DNA of 59,079 bases from Alistipes sp. (GTDB taxonomy: Bacteria; Bacteroidota; Bacteroidia; Bacteroidales; Rikenellaceae), in NCBI GenBank assembly GCA_017505725.1, contig JAFVOR010000008.1:1-59079 (forward strand), in the 5' to 3' direction. Under the pieces are notes generated by a model. The model worked only from the letters and a program-made list of their open reading frames with translations, was not told where the DNA came from and searched no databases. The position numbers and the translations under genes were made by a program. Shown here piece by piece: positions 1 through 7,747 of the stretch (its first letter is position 1; the number at the start of each line of letters is the position of its first letter).

Positions 1-962
1 ACCTCCCATTGCAGGGTATCGCTTCGATGCACTGCTCGGCTAACACCAACGAGAAGGGTGAGACCGCTATCTTCTTCGGTCTTTCGGGTACAGGTAAGAC
101 TACTCTCTCGACCGATCCAAAGCGTCAGCTTATCGGTGACGACGAGCACGGTTGGGACGACAACGGTATCTTCAACTTTGAGGGTGGTTGCTACGCTAAG
201 GTTATCAAGCTCGACAAGGAGTCTGAGCCGGATATCTACAACGCTATCAAGCGCGACGCTCTCCTCGAGAATGTAACTGTTGACGAGAACGGCAAGATCG
301 ACTTCAACGATAAGAGCGTAACCGAGAACACTCGTGTTTCGTACCCTATCTACCACATCGATAACATCGTATCGCCTATCTCGGCTGCTCCGGCTGCAAA
401 GAATGTTATCTTCCTCTCGGCTGATGCATTCGGCGTATTGCCTCCGGTTTCGATCTTGACCCCAGAGCAGACTAAGTACTACTTCCTCTCGGGCTTCACC
501 GCTAAGTTGGCTGGTACAGAGCGCGGTATCACCGAGCCTACTCCAACCTTCTCGGCTTGCTTCGGCCAGGCATTCTTGGAGTTGCACCCTACAAAGTACG
601 CTGAGGAGCTCGTTAAGCGTATGGAGAAGAGCGGTGCTAAGGCATACCTCGTAAACACAGGTTGGAATGGTACCGGCAAGCGTATCTCTATCAAGGATAC
701 TCGTGGTATCATCGACGCTATCCTCGACGGTGCTATCCTTGAGGCTCCAACCAAGAAGATCCCTGTATTCGACTTCGAGGTTCCAACTGCACTCCCAGGC
801 GTAGATCCTGCAATCCTCGACCCACGCGACACTTACGCTGACGCAGCAGAGTGGGAGACCAAGGCTGCAGACCTCGCTGGCCGTTTCATCAAGAACTTCG
901 GCAAGTACACTACTAACGAGGCTGGTAAGGCTCTCGTAGCAGCAGGTCCACACCTCAAGTAA
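1..962 (+). CDS. pckA: Phosphoenolpyruvate carboxykinase (ATP), 3' part
   Basis: Interconverts oxaloacetate plus ATP with phosphoenolpyruvate, ADP and CO2 in the cytosol; in Bacteroidales it often runs in the carboxylating direction towards succinate. The reading frame enters from outside the window (in frame from base 3, reading [14 protein letters not shown]), so only about the C-terminal 319 of roughly 535-540 residues are present and the true start is not visible. The kinase-1a/P-loop [11 protein letters not shown] is at bases 81-113, followed by the kinase-2 metal-binding LIGDDEHGW and then GGCYAK, all hallmarks of the ATP-dependent family. The apparent start TTG at base 9 is internal. 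The gene ends in TAA and is followed by a hairpin terminator. Confidence 0.97.
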   Translation, partial: LPLQGIASMHCSANTNEKGETAIFFGLSGTGKTTLSTDPKRQLIGDDEHGWDDNGIFNFEGGCYAKVIKLDKESEPDIYNAIKRDALLENVTVDENGKIDFNDKSVTENTRVSYPIYHIDNIVSPISAAPAAKNVIFLSADAFGVLPPVSILTPEQTKYYFLSGFTAKLAGTERGITEPTPTFSACFGQAFLELHPTKYAEELVKRMEKSGAKAYLVNTGWNGTGKRISIKDTRGIIDAILDGAILEAPTKKIPVFDFEVPTALPGVDPAILDPRDTYADAAEWETKAADLAGRFIKNFGKYTTNEAGKALVAAGPHLK

Positions 963-1001
963 AAGCATTTTGAGCGGTGACTTTTGCACCGCACTGCGAT
1001 A

Positions 1002-1042
1002 AGCGAGTCCTCACATACGATGAGTATGCTGCGGACTCGCTT
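1002..1042 (+). terminator. Terminator hairpin of pckA with conserved inner module
   Basis: The outer stem AAGCGAGTCC (1002-1011) pairs with GGACTCGCTT (1033-1042). Inside is a small stem, CATAC/GTATG. A T-rich tract follows. The inner text TCACATA-n7-TATGCTGCG recurs inside the terminator at 34441-34485, where the outer stem has a different sequence. Confidence 0.75.
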
Positions 1043-1043
1043 T

Positions 1044-1136
1044 CTTGTTTGGCACAAAATTCCCTCATTCAAAGCCGCTTTTTCTTTCGAGGTGTAATCC
1101 TCTACCTCACGACTTCTGAGGAGAAATTGGGCTGCG
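1044..1136 (+). repeat. 93-bp direct repeat, copy A
   Basis: This stretch matches 1190-1282 with few differences at an offset of 146 bp. It starts CTTGTTTGGCACAAAATTCC and ends near AAATTGGGCTGCG, and contains the small inverted pair CCTCA/TGAGG. Its first ~25 bases also resemble 34550-34575. It is non-coding. Confidence 0.85.
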
Positions 1137-1189
1137 GGGTGGGGTGTTGCGCTCATCCGCTTAAAATCAGTTTTGGGTGGTCGAGTGTA

Positions 1190-1282
1190 CTTGTTTGGCA
1201 CAAAATTCCCTTACTCAAAGCCGCTTTTTCTTTCGAGGTGTAATCCTCTCCCTCACGACTTCTGAGGAGAAATTGGGTTGCG
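1190..1282 (+). repeat. 93-bp direct repeat, copy B
   Basis: Second copy of 1044-1136. The two copies differ by scattered substitutions (for example CTCATT versus CTTACT), so the duplication is not recent. The 53 bp between the copies contain no recognisable gene. Confidence 0.85.
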
Positions 1283-1309
1283 TGGGGATTGGAGCTCCTC
1301 CGAATATAT

Positions 1310-1776
1310 GGGTATCGTTTTCGATACCCAAGTTTTTATATATAGGCATCCTCATATAGACTGCCCCTTGCCTCTTATTGCCGGGTATCGTTTTCGATAC
1401 CCACATTTTTTGTAGGTATTCTTACATAGACTAGTCACAATCTTTTTCTGCTGGGTATCGTTTTCGATACCCAAGAGGTGTGCGAAGTTGTGCGGTGGTG
1501 CAAACTATAATGCTACTACGCTATGATAGCTGGGTATCGTTTTCGATACCCAAGAGGTGTGCGAGGTTGTGCGGTGGCGCAAACTATAATGCCACTACGC
1601 TATGATGGCTGGGTATCGTTTTCGATACCCACATTTTTTGCAGGGATTCTTACATAGACTAGTCACAATCTTTTTCTGCTGGGTATCGTTTTCGATACCC
1701 GTAGTTGCTTGGGGAGCGGGGTGTCTCCATATTCTTAGAGTGCACCCCATATCCCTGGGTATCATTTTCGATACCC
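1310..1776. repeat. Hairpin array 1: seven GGGTATCG-TTTT-CGATACCC copies
   Basis: The 20-mer GGGTATCGTTTTCGATACCC (8-bp stem, TTTT loop) occurs at 1310, 1383, 1453, 1532, 1611, 1681 and 1757. The last copy has one stem change (ATCA for ATCG). Spacers are 50-59 bp. Two units, 1453-1531 and 1532-1610, are 79-bp tandem duplicates, and 1383-1452 is nearly identical to 1611-1680. A second small stem, GTGGC/GCCAC, lies in the 79-bp unit. Apart from the pckA terminator and the 93-bp repeats, 963-1810 holds only this array; I see no credible coding region in it. Confidence 0.9.
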
Positions 1777-1810
1777 AAGAGTGAGTGGGGGAGGGATTGC
1801 GAGGCGTGAC

Positions 1811-1842
1811 AAAAAAACCGAGAGCTTGAAGCCCTCGGTTTC
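1811..1842 (-). terminator. Terminator of the subtilase operon
   Basis: On the minus strand AACCGAGGGC and GCTCTCGGTT flank a short loop and are followed by a run of seven T (bases 1811-1817 read as A on the plus strand). It lies 20 bp after the stop of the subtilase gene, so it acts as an intrinsic terminator. Confidence 0.88.
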
Positions 1843-1861
1843 TGTCATTTAGCGACCTATG

Positions 1862-3901
1862 CTACAGCCATCCATTGTTCGAAGCGACGCCAGACTTGGT
1901 CATCAGCACAAAGCTCTTCGTTACCTTTGTAGGGTATGGTGCTGCGCTATTGTTGAGCGAGCCACCGCCCACGAGGAGTGTTACGGTGAGGGTTGCTACG
2001 CCGCTCTTCGAGCAGGTGACAATGAGCTTGCCCTCCTCGAAGGTGCAGTCGCCAAGGCCAATGGCAAGCTTCTCCTCATCGGAAATCTTGACCTGGTGCA
2101 GCTGGGCGTTGTGAACTCCGTCGCCAAAGTATGGTGCGAGATCAATCTTTTGGTTTGCGCCTGTGCCTACTACGGTATAAGGAGTTCCGTCAATCTGCAA
2201 AAGGAGCTTGTATGCATCGATATATCCTGCGCCCATTAAGCCTTTGTAGTTAGGGTAGTTTACCGTCATTCTGGCGCTTGGGATGTAGATTGAGCCCGTA
2301 AGGTATGGGTCAATGTTGTTTGTTGCCGACAGCAACATCGAGCGGAACTCGTTGGCGGTGTATCGTTTGCCGAGCTTCTTTGCGTATGCCAATCCGAGAG
2401 CCGCAATGCCCGAGACGTGCGGACAGGCCTGCGATGTGCCCTGCATCAATCCGTAGTGCTCGATCGAAGGGTCGTCGTGCTCGTCGGGTACGGTCGAGAG
2501 TATCGCTCCATTAGTGTAGAGGCCTTCGCCACCCGGAGCGACGATGTCGGTGCCCGTGCCATAGCAAGTGAAGTATGTTGGGCGAAGTGAAGGCGAGAAT
2601 GCTGCCACCGATACGCAAGGCTCGTATGCTGCAGGGTAGCCCGGAAGAGCCACTCCGTCGTTGCCTGCGGCAAAGATGACCAGGCCACCCTTGAGTGGGC
2701 CCTCGTCGTCACCACCATTTGCAACAAAGTAGTCTATAGCCTCTGCCTCGAGACGAAGGCGACTCTTGTAGCCGCGGTCGTTGGATGGTGCTGATGAGTC
2801 TACCAAATTTGATTTGTAACCCCAGCTATTCTGCAGAATGTGCGCACCATTGTCAGCGGCATATTGTATACCCTTGGCAACATTTGCTGTGGTTGCACCA
2901 CCATTGCCATAGAATATCTGTACCGACATAATCTTTGCACCATCGTTATTGCCACTACCGCCTGCAATGCCGCAGATGCCAATCTCGTTGTCGTTTACCG
3001 CCGATATGATGCCGGCAACGTGTGTTCCGTGGCCCGAGTCGTTCTTATTGTCCCACTTGATATTGTTGTCGAGGCGCACGAAGTTGAAACCGTGGATGTC
3101 GTCTTCATAGCCATTGTGGTCGTTGTCGATGTCATCGCCCTCGATCTCACCACTGTTGGTCCACATATTTGCCGCCAAATCCTCGTGGCTATACATCACA
3201 CCCTCGTCGAGTACCGCTACGATAATCGACGGATCGCCCTTGCACAATCGCCAGGCAGGTATGACATTGATATCGGCACCGGCCATAACGGGTGGCAGGT
3301 CTTCTGCCACTCCGGCATCTCGGACCTCCGAGTTGCTTCCGAGATTGTTGAGTGCCCACTGATATATGCGGTATGAGTCGTTGAATGCGATGCTGCCACT
3401 CGCTCTTGTTGACATAGTTGAGGCATTGTGTTGAATCTGTGTGGCTGTAACCATCTCCGGATTGTGGGTGTGGCACACCCTCTGCGAGAACTGCAGACGC
3501 TCCACCTCGGTCACCTTTGCCAATTCTGCGGCTACGGTGTCGATGTCGCACTCCTCGCTGAAGTGGAGTGTATACCAGAGATGCAGTCCTCGTTCGTGTA
3601 CCTTGTCGCGGTTCTTATCGGTGATGTTGAAGACAGGCTCGACTGCGTAGCCTTCGATGTTATCGAGGATGGCATCGACCCCTTCGATACCCGAGCGTGT
3701 GGCACCCGAGCGTGTGGCCAAACGACTCTCGGCACTCGGAGCAAAGCGCACGATGATAGAGCCCTGGAGGGCATCGTTCGACTCGTTAAGTATCTTCTCG
3801 GCAGTGGCAGTTTCCGCCTCCGAGATTGTCTGATCGGTCAAATCGCGTGTGCAGCCAGCAAGTAGCAATGCACCCATAACTATATATAAAAAATCTCTCA
3901 T
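1862..3901 (-). CDS. Subtilase-family (S8) serine protease lipoprotein
   Basis: Exported endopeptidase of 679 residues. It begins with a signal sequence and a lipobox ending in LLAGC (Cys17), so it is probably anchored in the outer membrane. Residues ~45-150 form a propeptide-like region. The S8 catalytic domain spans roughly 210-565, with Asp232 (LDEG, where DTG/DSG is usual), His291 (GHGTHVAG), oxyanion Asn414 (AAGND) and nucleophile Ser490 (GTSQACPHVSG). The last ~100 residues look like a small beta domain. It starts 12 bp after the stop of the fimbrillin-like gene at 3914-5065 and is presumably co-transcribed with it. The physiological substrate is unknown. Confidence 0.93.
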   Translation of the reverse strand: MRDFLYIVMGALLLAGCTRDLTDQTISEAETATAEKILNESNDALQGSIIVRFAPSAESRLATRSGATRSGIEGVDAILDNIEGYAVEPVFNITDKNRDKVHERGLHLWYTLHFSEECDIDTVAAELAKVTEVERLQFSQRVCHTHNPEMVTATQIQHNASTMSTRASGSIAFNDSYRIYQWALNNLGSNSEVRDAGVAEDLPPVMAGADINVIPAWRLCKGDPSIIVAVLDEGVMYSHEDLAANMWTNSGEIEGDDIDNDHNGYEDDIHGFNFVRLDNNIKWDNKNDSGHGTHVAGIISAVNDNEIGICGIAGGSGNNDGAKIMSVQIFYGNGGATTANVAKGIQYAADNGAHILQNSWGYKSNLVDSSAPSNDRGYKSRLRLEAEAIDYFVANGGDDEGPLKGGLVIFAAGNDGVALPGYPAAYEPCVSVAAFSPSLRPTYFTCYGTGTDIVAPGGEGLYTNGAILSTVPDEHDDPSIEHYGLMQGTSQACPHVSGIAALGLAYAKKLGKRYTANEFRSMLLSATNNIDPYLTGSIYIPSARMTVNYPNYKGLMGAGYIDAYKLLLQIDGTPYTVVGTGANQKIDLAPYFGDGVHNAQLHQVKISDEEKLAIGLGDCTFEEGKLIVTCSKSGVATLTVTLLVGGGSLNNSAAPYPTKVTKSFVLMTKSGVASNNGWL

Positions 3902-3913
3902 ATTCGCTCTCGA

Positions 3914-5065
3914 TTACAAAGGTTTAACACTGCTTGCGTCGGCACGACTGATTGCCGCTGCGGAGTTCACTTTAGGCATAGTTGCCTCCTCGTATACCGA
4001 CACCTCGGCATTGTTGGATGTGCTTGTCAGGATAAGCTCCATATTGTCGCTGAGGAGGTATCTGTAGCTATCGCCCCAGCTCTCGCCATCGCTATATGTA
4101 CCCGAGATCGTGGCGCTCTCCTTATCTTCGGTGTAGGCACCTTTGAACTCGACATAGCCTGCCGATCCGCTACGCTGCAGAATTGTAAATTTGTAGTCTG
4201 CCGTGAACTCGATGTAGAGGTCGACAGGTGTAGCCTTGCCGCAATAGCTCTTGAGATGCCAGCGACCCACAACCTTAGGCACATAGACATACGAGGAGGA
4301 TGGGATGGACATAGCTGTGCCACGGCGCACTGCGATGTTTTGTGCGCGGTAGAGGTGCTTCTCGCCACTCTCGCCATCGGAGATGAGCAAATCGACAGCC
4401 TTGTAGCCACCGGGAGGGAGTGCCACATATATGCACTTGCTCGACGAGATATCCATAGCAGGCGAGCAGGTGCGCTCGGCCTTGTGCTCTACCTCCTTGC
4501 CATAGAGTGTATCATCGGTAAGTTTGTATTGGAATGTACCACACACTCCGCGATCCTCGTTTGGTACAGACACCTGCACGAACGAGACCGAATTTACCCC
4601 TTCGATGTTGAATTTCAGCGCACCGAATATAGGGCTGAAGGTGAGTCCACCGGCGTTGCCCTTGCCAATCTGCGGTACTGCTGTGGAGGAGTTCTCGTCC
4701 GCAAAGAATATGTTCGTAGGCTCGACATTGATGGTTATCTCGCTGTTGTTGCGAATTGCTCCGGCTGCCTTTGCGGGGCGGATGGCGTAGTAGCCCGCCT
4801 TCGTGCCTGCGGTGCTACCGGCGAAGGTTGCTGTCGACGAGCCTGCGCCCGATGTCAGGTTGAACAATGCTGAGCTCCAATCCTCTCCTCGGTAGAGGTA
4901 GATCTGCTCCCCCTTGTTCCACTCGGCGAGTGTGGTCGATCCTCCGTCGTTGAAACCCTGGGTGAGGCAGCTGATGGAGGTCTCCTTCACCACATCTATA
5001 TCTTCGCACGACTGCGCTCCGAGGAGCAGCGTCGCTGCAATTACGATAGATAAAATCCTTCTCAT
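3914..5065 (-). CDS. Fimbrillin-like lipoprotein with lipocalin-like C-terminus
   Basis: Exported protein of 383 residues with a lipoprotein signal (MRRILSIVIAATLLLGAQSC, Cys20). Residues ~30-265 resemble fimbrillin (Mfa/FimA-type) family proteins of Bacteroidales: a WxxGEQIYLY-like start, a threonine/serine-rich beta pattern, and a PIFGALKFNIEG core typical of fimbrillin-like domains. The last ~115 residues begin VVGRWHLKSYCG and fit a lipocalin-like or META-like small barrel. I cannot tell whether it is a pilus subunit or a stand-alone surface lipoprotein. It is the first gene of a two-gene unit with the downstream subtilase, which suggests a protein/protease pair. A TATCTTTG box lies 26 bp before the start. 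Confidence 0.7.
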   Translation of the reverse strand: MRRILSIVIAATLLLGAQSCEDIDVVKETSISCLTQGFNDGGSTTLAEWNKGEQIYLYRGEDWSSALFNLTSGAGSSTATFAGSTAGTKAGYYAIRPAKAAGAIRNNSEITINVEPTNIFFADENSSTAVPQIGKGNAGGLTFSPIFGALKFNIEGVNSVSFVQVSVPNEDRGVCGTFQYKLTDDTLYGKEVEHKAERTCSPAMDISSSKCIYVALPPGGYKAVDLLISDGESGEKHLYRAQNIAVRRGTAMSIPSSSYVYVPKVVGRWHLKSYCGKATPVDLYIEFTADYKFTILQRSGSAGYVEFKGAYTEDKESATISGTYSDGESWGDSYRYLLSDNMELILTSTSNNAEVSVYEEATMPKVNSAAAISRADASSVKPL

Positions 5066-5090
5066 TTCGATATTTTTTTAGAATCGCAGC

Positions 5091-5098
5091 AAAGATAC
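5091..5098 (-). promoter_or_regulatory. Bacteroidota -7 promoter box, fimbrillin-like gene
   Basis: TATCTTTG on the minus strand (read as caaagata), matching the TAnnTTTG consensus, 26 bp upstream of the ATG at 5065. I see no clear TTTG -33 element. Confidence 0.65.
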
Positions 5099-5162
5099 GA
5101 TTTTTATGCATATCATTCGCACTCATTGCGAAAAAACTATTGTTTTTTCTGCAAAATTTTGC

Positions 5163-5170
5163 TATCTTTG
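5163..5170 (+). promoter_or_regulatory. Bacteroidota -7 promoter box, cysteine hydrolase operon
   Basis: TATCTTTG, 32 bp upstream of the ATG at 5203. It is divergent from the box at 5091-5098, so the 137-bp intergenic region drives both operons. Confidence 0.7.
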
Positions 5171-5202
5171 TCTGAGAATCGAATCAAATAAAAGATACAA
5201 TT

Positions 5203-6588
5203 ATGAAGAGACTACTTGTTTTAGCAATTGCATTGGGTGTTGTTTGGGCATCGGATGCAGAGGTCAAGGATGGCGGAATAGATGCCAAGATGTTGGCAAA
5301 AATCCGCGAGGGCTACACCGCAGAGCCTGCGCAGAAGGCTATTAAAAATGCACTTGCCACCACCTCGATTGCGGTGCTTGCAACCAATGGCGACAACCTC
5401 GCAATGTGCGACACCCACTTCTCGCACCGTGTAAAGACTCGCGGCATCACCGACCAGAAATCGTCGGGTCGCTGCTGGCTCTTTACGGGCCTTAATGTCT
5501 TGCGTGCCAAGATGATAGACAAGTACGAACTCTCGGAGATGGAGTTCTCGCAGAACTACTGTTCGTTCTACGATCTGCTCGAGAAATCGAACCTCTTCCT
5601 TCAGGCAATTATCGACACACGCTCGCTCGCTTTCGAGGATCGCAAGGTCGATTGGTTGTTGCACAATCCGATAGGTGACGGAGGTCAGTTTACGGGTGTG
5701 TCGAACTTGGTGATGAAGTACGGCCTTGTACCAAAAGAGGTGATGCCCGAGACCTTCCAGAGCAACAATACCCGCAATATGCGAATGATTCTCTCGCTCA
5801 AGTTGCGTGAGTATGCGTTGGCTCTTCGTGCCGCCAAGAGCGACAAGGCTGCCTCGGCATTGAAGGTGGAGCAGTTGACCGAGATTTACCGCCTCCTGGT
5901 GGAGTGTTTGGGCGTTCCGCCAACCGAGTTCGAGTGGACTCTGCGCAATCGTCGTGGCGAGGTTGTCTCGACCGAGAGATATACCCCTAAATCGTTCTAC
6001 GACAAGTTTATAGGTGAGGACCTTGAGGGTAACTACATTATGATTATGAATGACCCTGCACGCGAGTATGGCAAGGTCTACGAGATCGAGTACGACCGCC
6101 ACATCTACGATGGCGAGAATTGGCTCTATATCAACCTCCCGATCGAGCGTATCAAGGAGATGGCTATCGCCTCGATCAAGGATAATACTGCAATGTACTT
6201 CTCGTGCGATGTGGGCAAGTTCTTCGACCGCACGAAGGGTACTCTCGACTTGGCAAACTACGACTACGAATCGTTGTTCCGCACCAAGTTTCCGATGACC
6301 AAGCGTGAGCGAGTGATGACCTATGCAAGTGGCTCGTCGCACGCAATGACACTCATCGCAGTCGACCTCGATGAGAAGGGTGCACCACGCAAGTGGATGG
6401 TCGAGAATAGCTGGGGTGCAAAGTCGGGTTACAAGGGCAACCTCATTATGACCGACGAGTGGTTCAACGAGTATATGTTCCGCCTGGTGGTGGAGCGCAA
6501 GTATGTGCCACAAGATGTGCTCGATATGCTCAAGCAGAAGCCTATCGTGCTGCCACCTTGGGACCCTATGTTTGCACCTGAGGAGTAA
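5203..6588 (+). CDS. Exported C1-family cysteine peptidase (PepC/bleomycin hydrolase type)
   Basis: Papain-like aminopeptidase of the bleomycin hydrolase/aminopeptidase C family, 461 residues. Gln85 and Cys91 lie in DQKSSGRCWLFTGLN. His380 is in SGSSHAMTL and Asn402 in VENSWG, giving a complete catalytic set. The N-terminus (MKRLLVLAIALGVVWASDAE) is a signal peptide, whereas E. coli- or Lactococcus-type PepC is cytosolic, so this enzyme is predicted to act in the periplasm or outside. It is the first gene of a three-gene operon followed by two Ntn hydrolases (27- and 19-bp gaps), so it may supply or process substrates for them. Family assignment is firm; the substrate is inferred. Confidence 0.93.
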   Translation: MKRLLVLAIALGVVWASDAEVKDGGIDAKMLAKIREGYTAEPAQKAIKNALATTSIAVLATNGDNLAMCDTHFSHRVKTRGITDQKSSGRCWLFTGLNVLRAKMIDKYELSEMEFSQNYCSFYDLLEKSNLFLQAIIDTRSLAFEDRKVDWLLHNPIGDGGQFTGVSNLVMKYGLVPKEVMPETFQSNNTRNMRMILSLKLREYALALRAAKSDKAASALKVEQLTEIYRLLVECLGVPPTEFEWTLRNRRGEVVSTERYTPKSFYDKFIGEDLEGNYIMIMNDPAREYGKVYEIEYDRHIYDGENWLYINLPIERIKEMAIASIKDNTAMYFSCDVGKFFDRTKGTLDLANYDYESLFRTKFPMTKRERVMTYASGSSHAMTLIAVDLDEKGAPRKWMVENSWGAKSGYKGNLIMTDEWFNEYMFRLVVERKYVPQDVLDMLKQKPIVLPPWDPMFAPEE

Positions 6589-6615
6589 CACTTTAACCCC
6601 AAAATAGCTACAAAG

Positions 6616-7728
6616 ATGAAACGACTATCCCTACTTCTGATTACGCTTGTTGCGCTAACCGTAGAGTCGTTGGCGTGTACATCGGCAATTGTCACTGCAC
6701 AGCGTTCGAGCGAGGGTGTGCCACTCTTGTGGAAACATCGCGACTCGGAATCGGGTGACACTCGTGTGGAGTATATTACAAGTGATAAGTACAACTATAC
6801 GGCCATCGTAACAAACAAGGAGGGTTCAAATGCTGCCTATGCGGGTATCAACGAGACGGGTTTCGGTATCATCAACACCGCAACTCGAAATCTCCCAGCC
6901 TCACCGATTGAGGAGTATGAGGCTTGCACTCGCAAGCTGGTTGGTTGGAACTCGATGTGGCACTATGCGCTCCGCAACTGCGCCACCGTCGACGAGTTCG
7001 AAGAGTTTATTCGCAGCACCAAGCGCAAACATAAGTTCGGCACCAACTTCGCAGTTGCCGATGCTCAGGGTGCTGTGGCATATTTCGAGATTGGCGACTT
7101 GTACTACCATCGCTACGACGCTACCGACTGCAAGGAGGGATTTGATGTGCGTTCGAACTTCTCTTTTTCGGGAATCGAGGAGAAGAGGGGTGTGAGCACT
7201 CGCCGCTACGATGTCACTATGAAGGAGATGAAGGCACACGAGGGCAACTTTACACCTCAGCAATTCTTCGACTACTCGCGTTCATTTAATACTTGCGCCT
7301 ATGGCGACATCCTCGCCAACAACGATGAGTATATCTGCTCAAATCACACAGTACCTCGCTACTCAACAACCGGAGTGTTCGTCATAGTATGCGATGCGAA
7401 GTGCCCACGAATGTTGGTTACAATCGGCCACTCGGTGCCAGGTACTGCTGTACCAATCTATGTTCAAGCTAAGCACAACATCCCAAAGTGCGTCAATGGT
7501 AATGCTATGTACCTCCTATCGAACGAGTTCAAGAAGAAGGCCTATCTAAAGGTGGGCAAGGATCGAATTCTTCAGAAGGATGTAGTGCGTAAGGTGCTCA
7601 AAATCAAGCAACCCGAAATCGTCTTGCCTCAGCAGATGCCAGCCGATATCGAGGCTTTCAATGCCAAGATTGACAAGCAGTTTGCAAAGCACGCAAAGAG
7701 GGTTCGCAAGGTGTTGGCCAAGTTTTAA
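6616..7728 (+). CDS. Exported Ntn hydrolase, C45/linear-amide hydrolase type (copy 1)
   Basis: Protein of 370 residues with a signal peptide ending ...ESLA, directly followed by Cys21 in CTSAIV. Signal peptidase cleavage would leave Cys as the N-terminal nucleophile, as in choloylglycine hydrolase and acyl-CoA:6-aminopenicillanate acyltransferase-like (peptidase C45/C59) enzymes. WKHRD (about 20 residues later) aligns with the RNLD segment of bile salt hydrolases. VRSNF in mid-protein is a candidate for the conserved Asn. AGINETGFG resembles the GINExGL motif of the family. It probably hydrolyses a linear amide (N-acyl amino acid, small peptide or conjugate). It is 20 bp from its paralogue at 7748. 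Alternatively Cys21 could be lipidated, but the residue at -3 is Ser, which is poor for a lipobox. Confidence 0.78.
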   Translation: MKRLSLLLITLVALTVESLACTSAIVTAQRSSEGVPLLWKHRDSESGDTRVEYITSDKYNYTAIVTNKEGSNAAYAGINETGFGIINTATRNLPASPIEEYEACTRKLVGWNSMWHYALRNCATVDEFEEFIRSTKRKHKFGTNFAVADAQGAVAYFEIGDLYYHRYDATDCKEGFDVRSNFSFSGIEEKRGVSTRRYDVTMKEMKAHEGNFTPQQFFDYSRSFNTCAYGDILANNDEYICSNHTVPRYSTTGVFVIVCDAKCPRMLVTIGHSVPGTAVPIYVQAKHNIPKCVNGNAMYLLSNEFKKKAYLKVGKDRILQKDVVRKVLKIKQPEIVLPQQMPADIEAFNAKIDKQFAKHAKRVRKVLAKF

Positions 7729-7747
7729 TTACTAAGATTGTCACGCA

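Noticed and set aside
1310..1776. CRISPR array (20-bp repeats with 50-59-bp spacers)
   Set aside because: The repeat is a self-complementary hairpin. Several spacers are copies of each other, spacing is irregular at the second locus, and no cas genes are present.
5221..6591. 456-codon antisense ORF over the C1 peptidase gene
   Set aside because: It lies exactly opposite a complete, motif-verified gene. Its composition (His, Leu, Val, Ile, Arg rich) is that of a reversed coding frame in a GC-biased gene.
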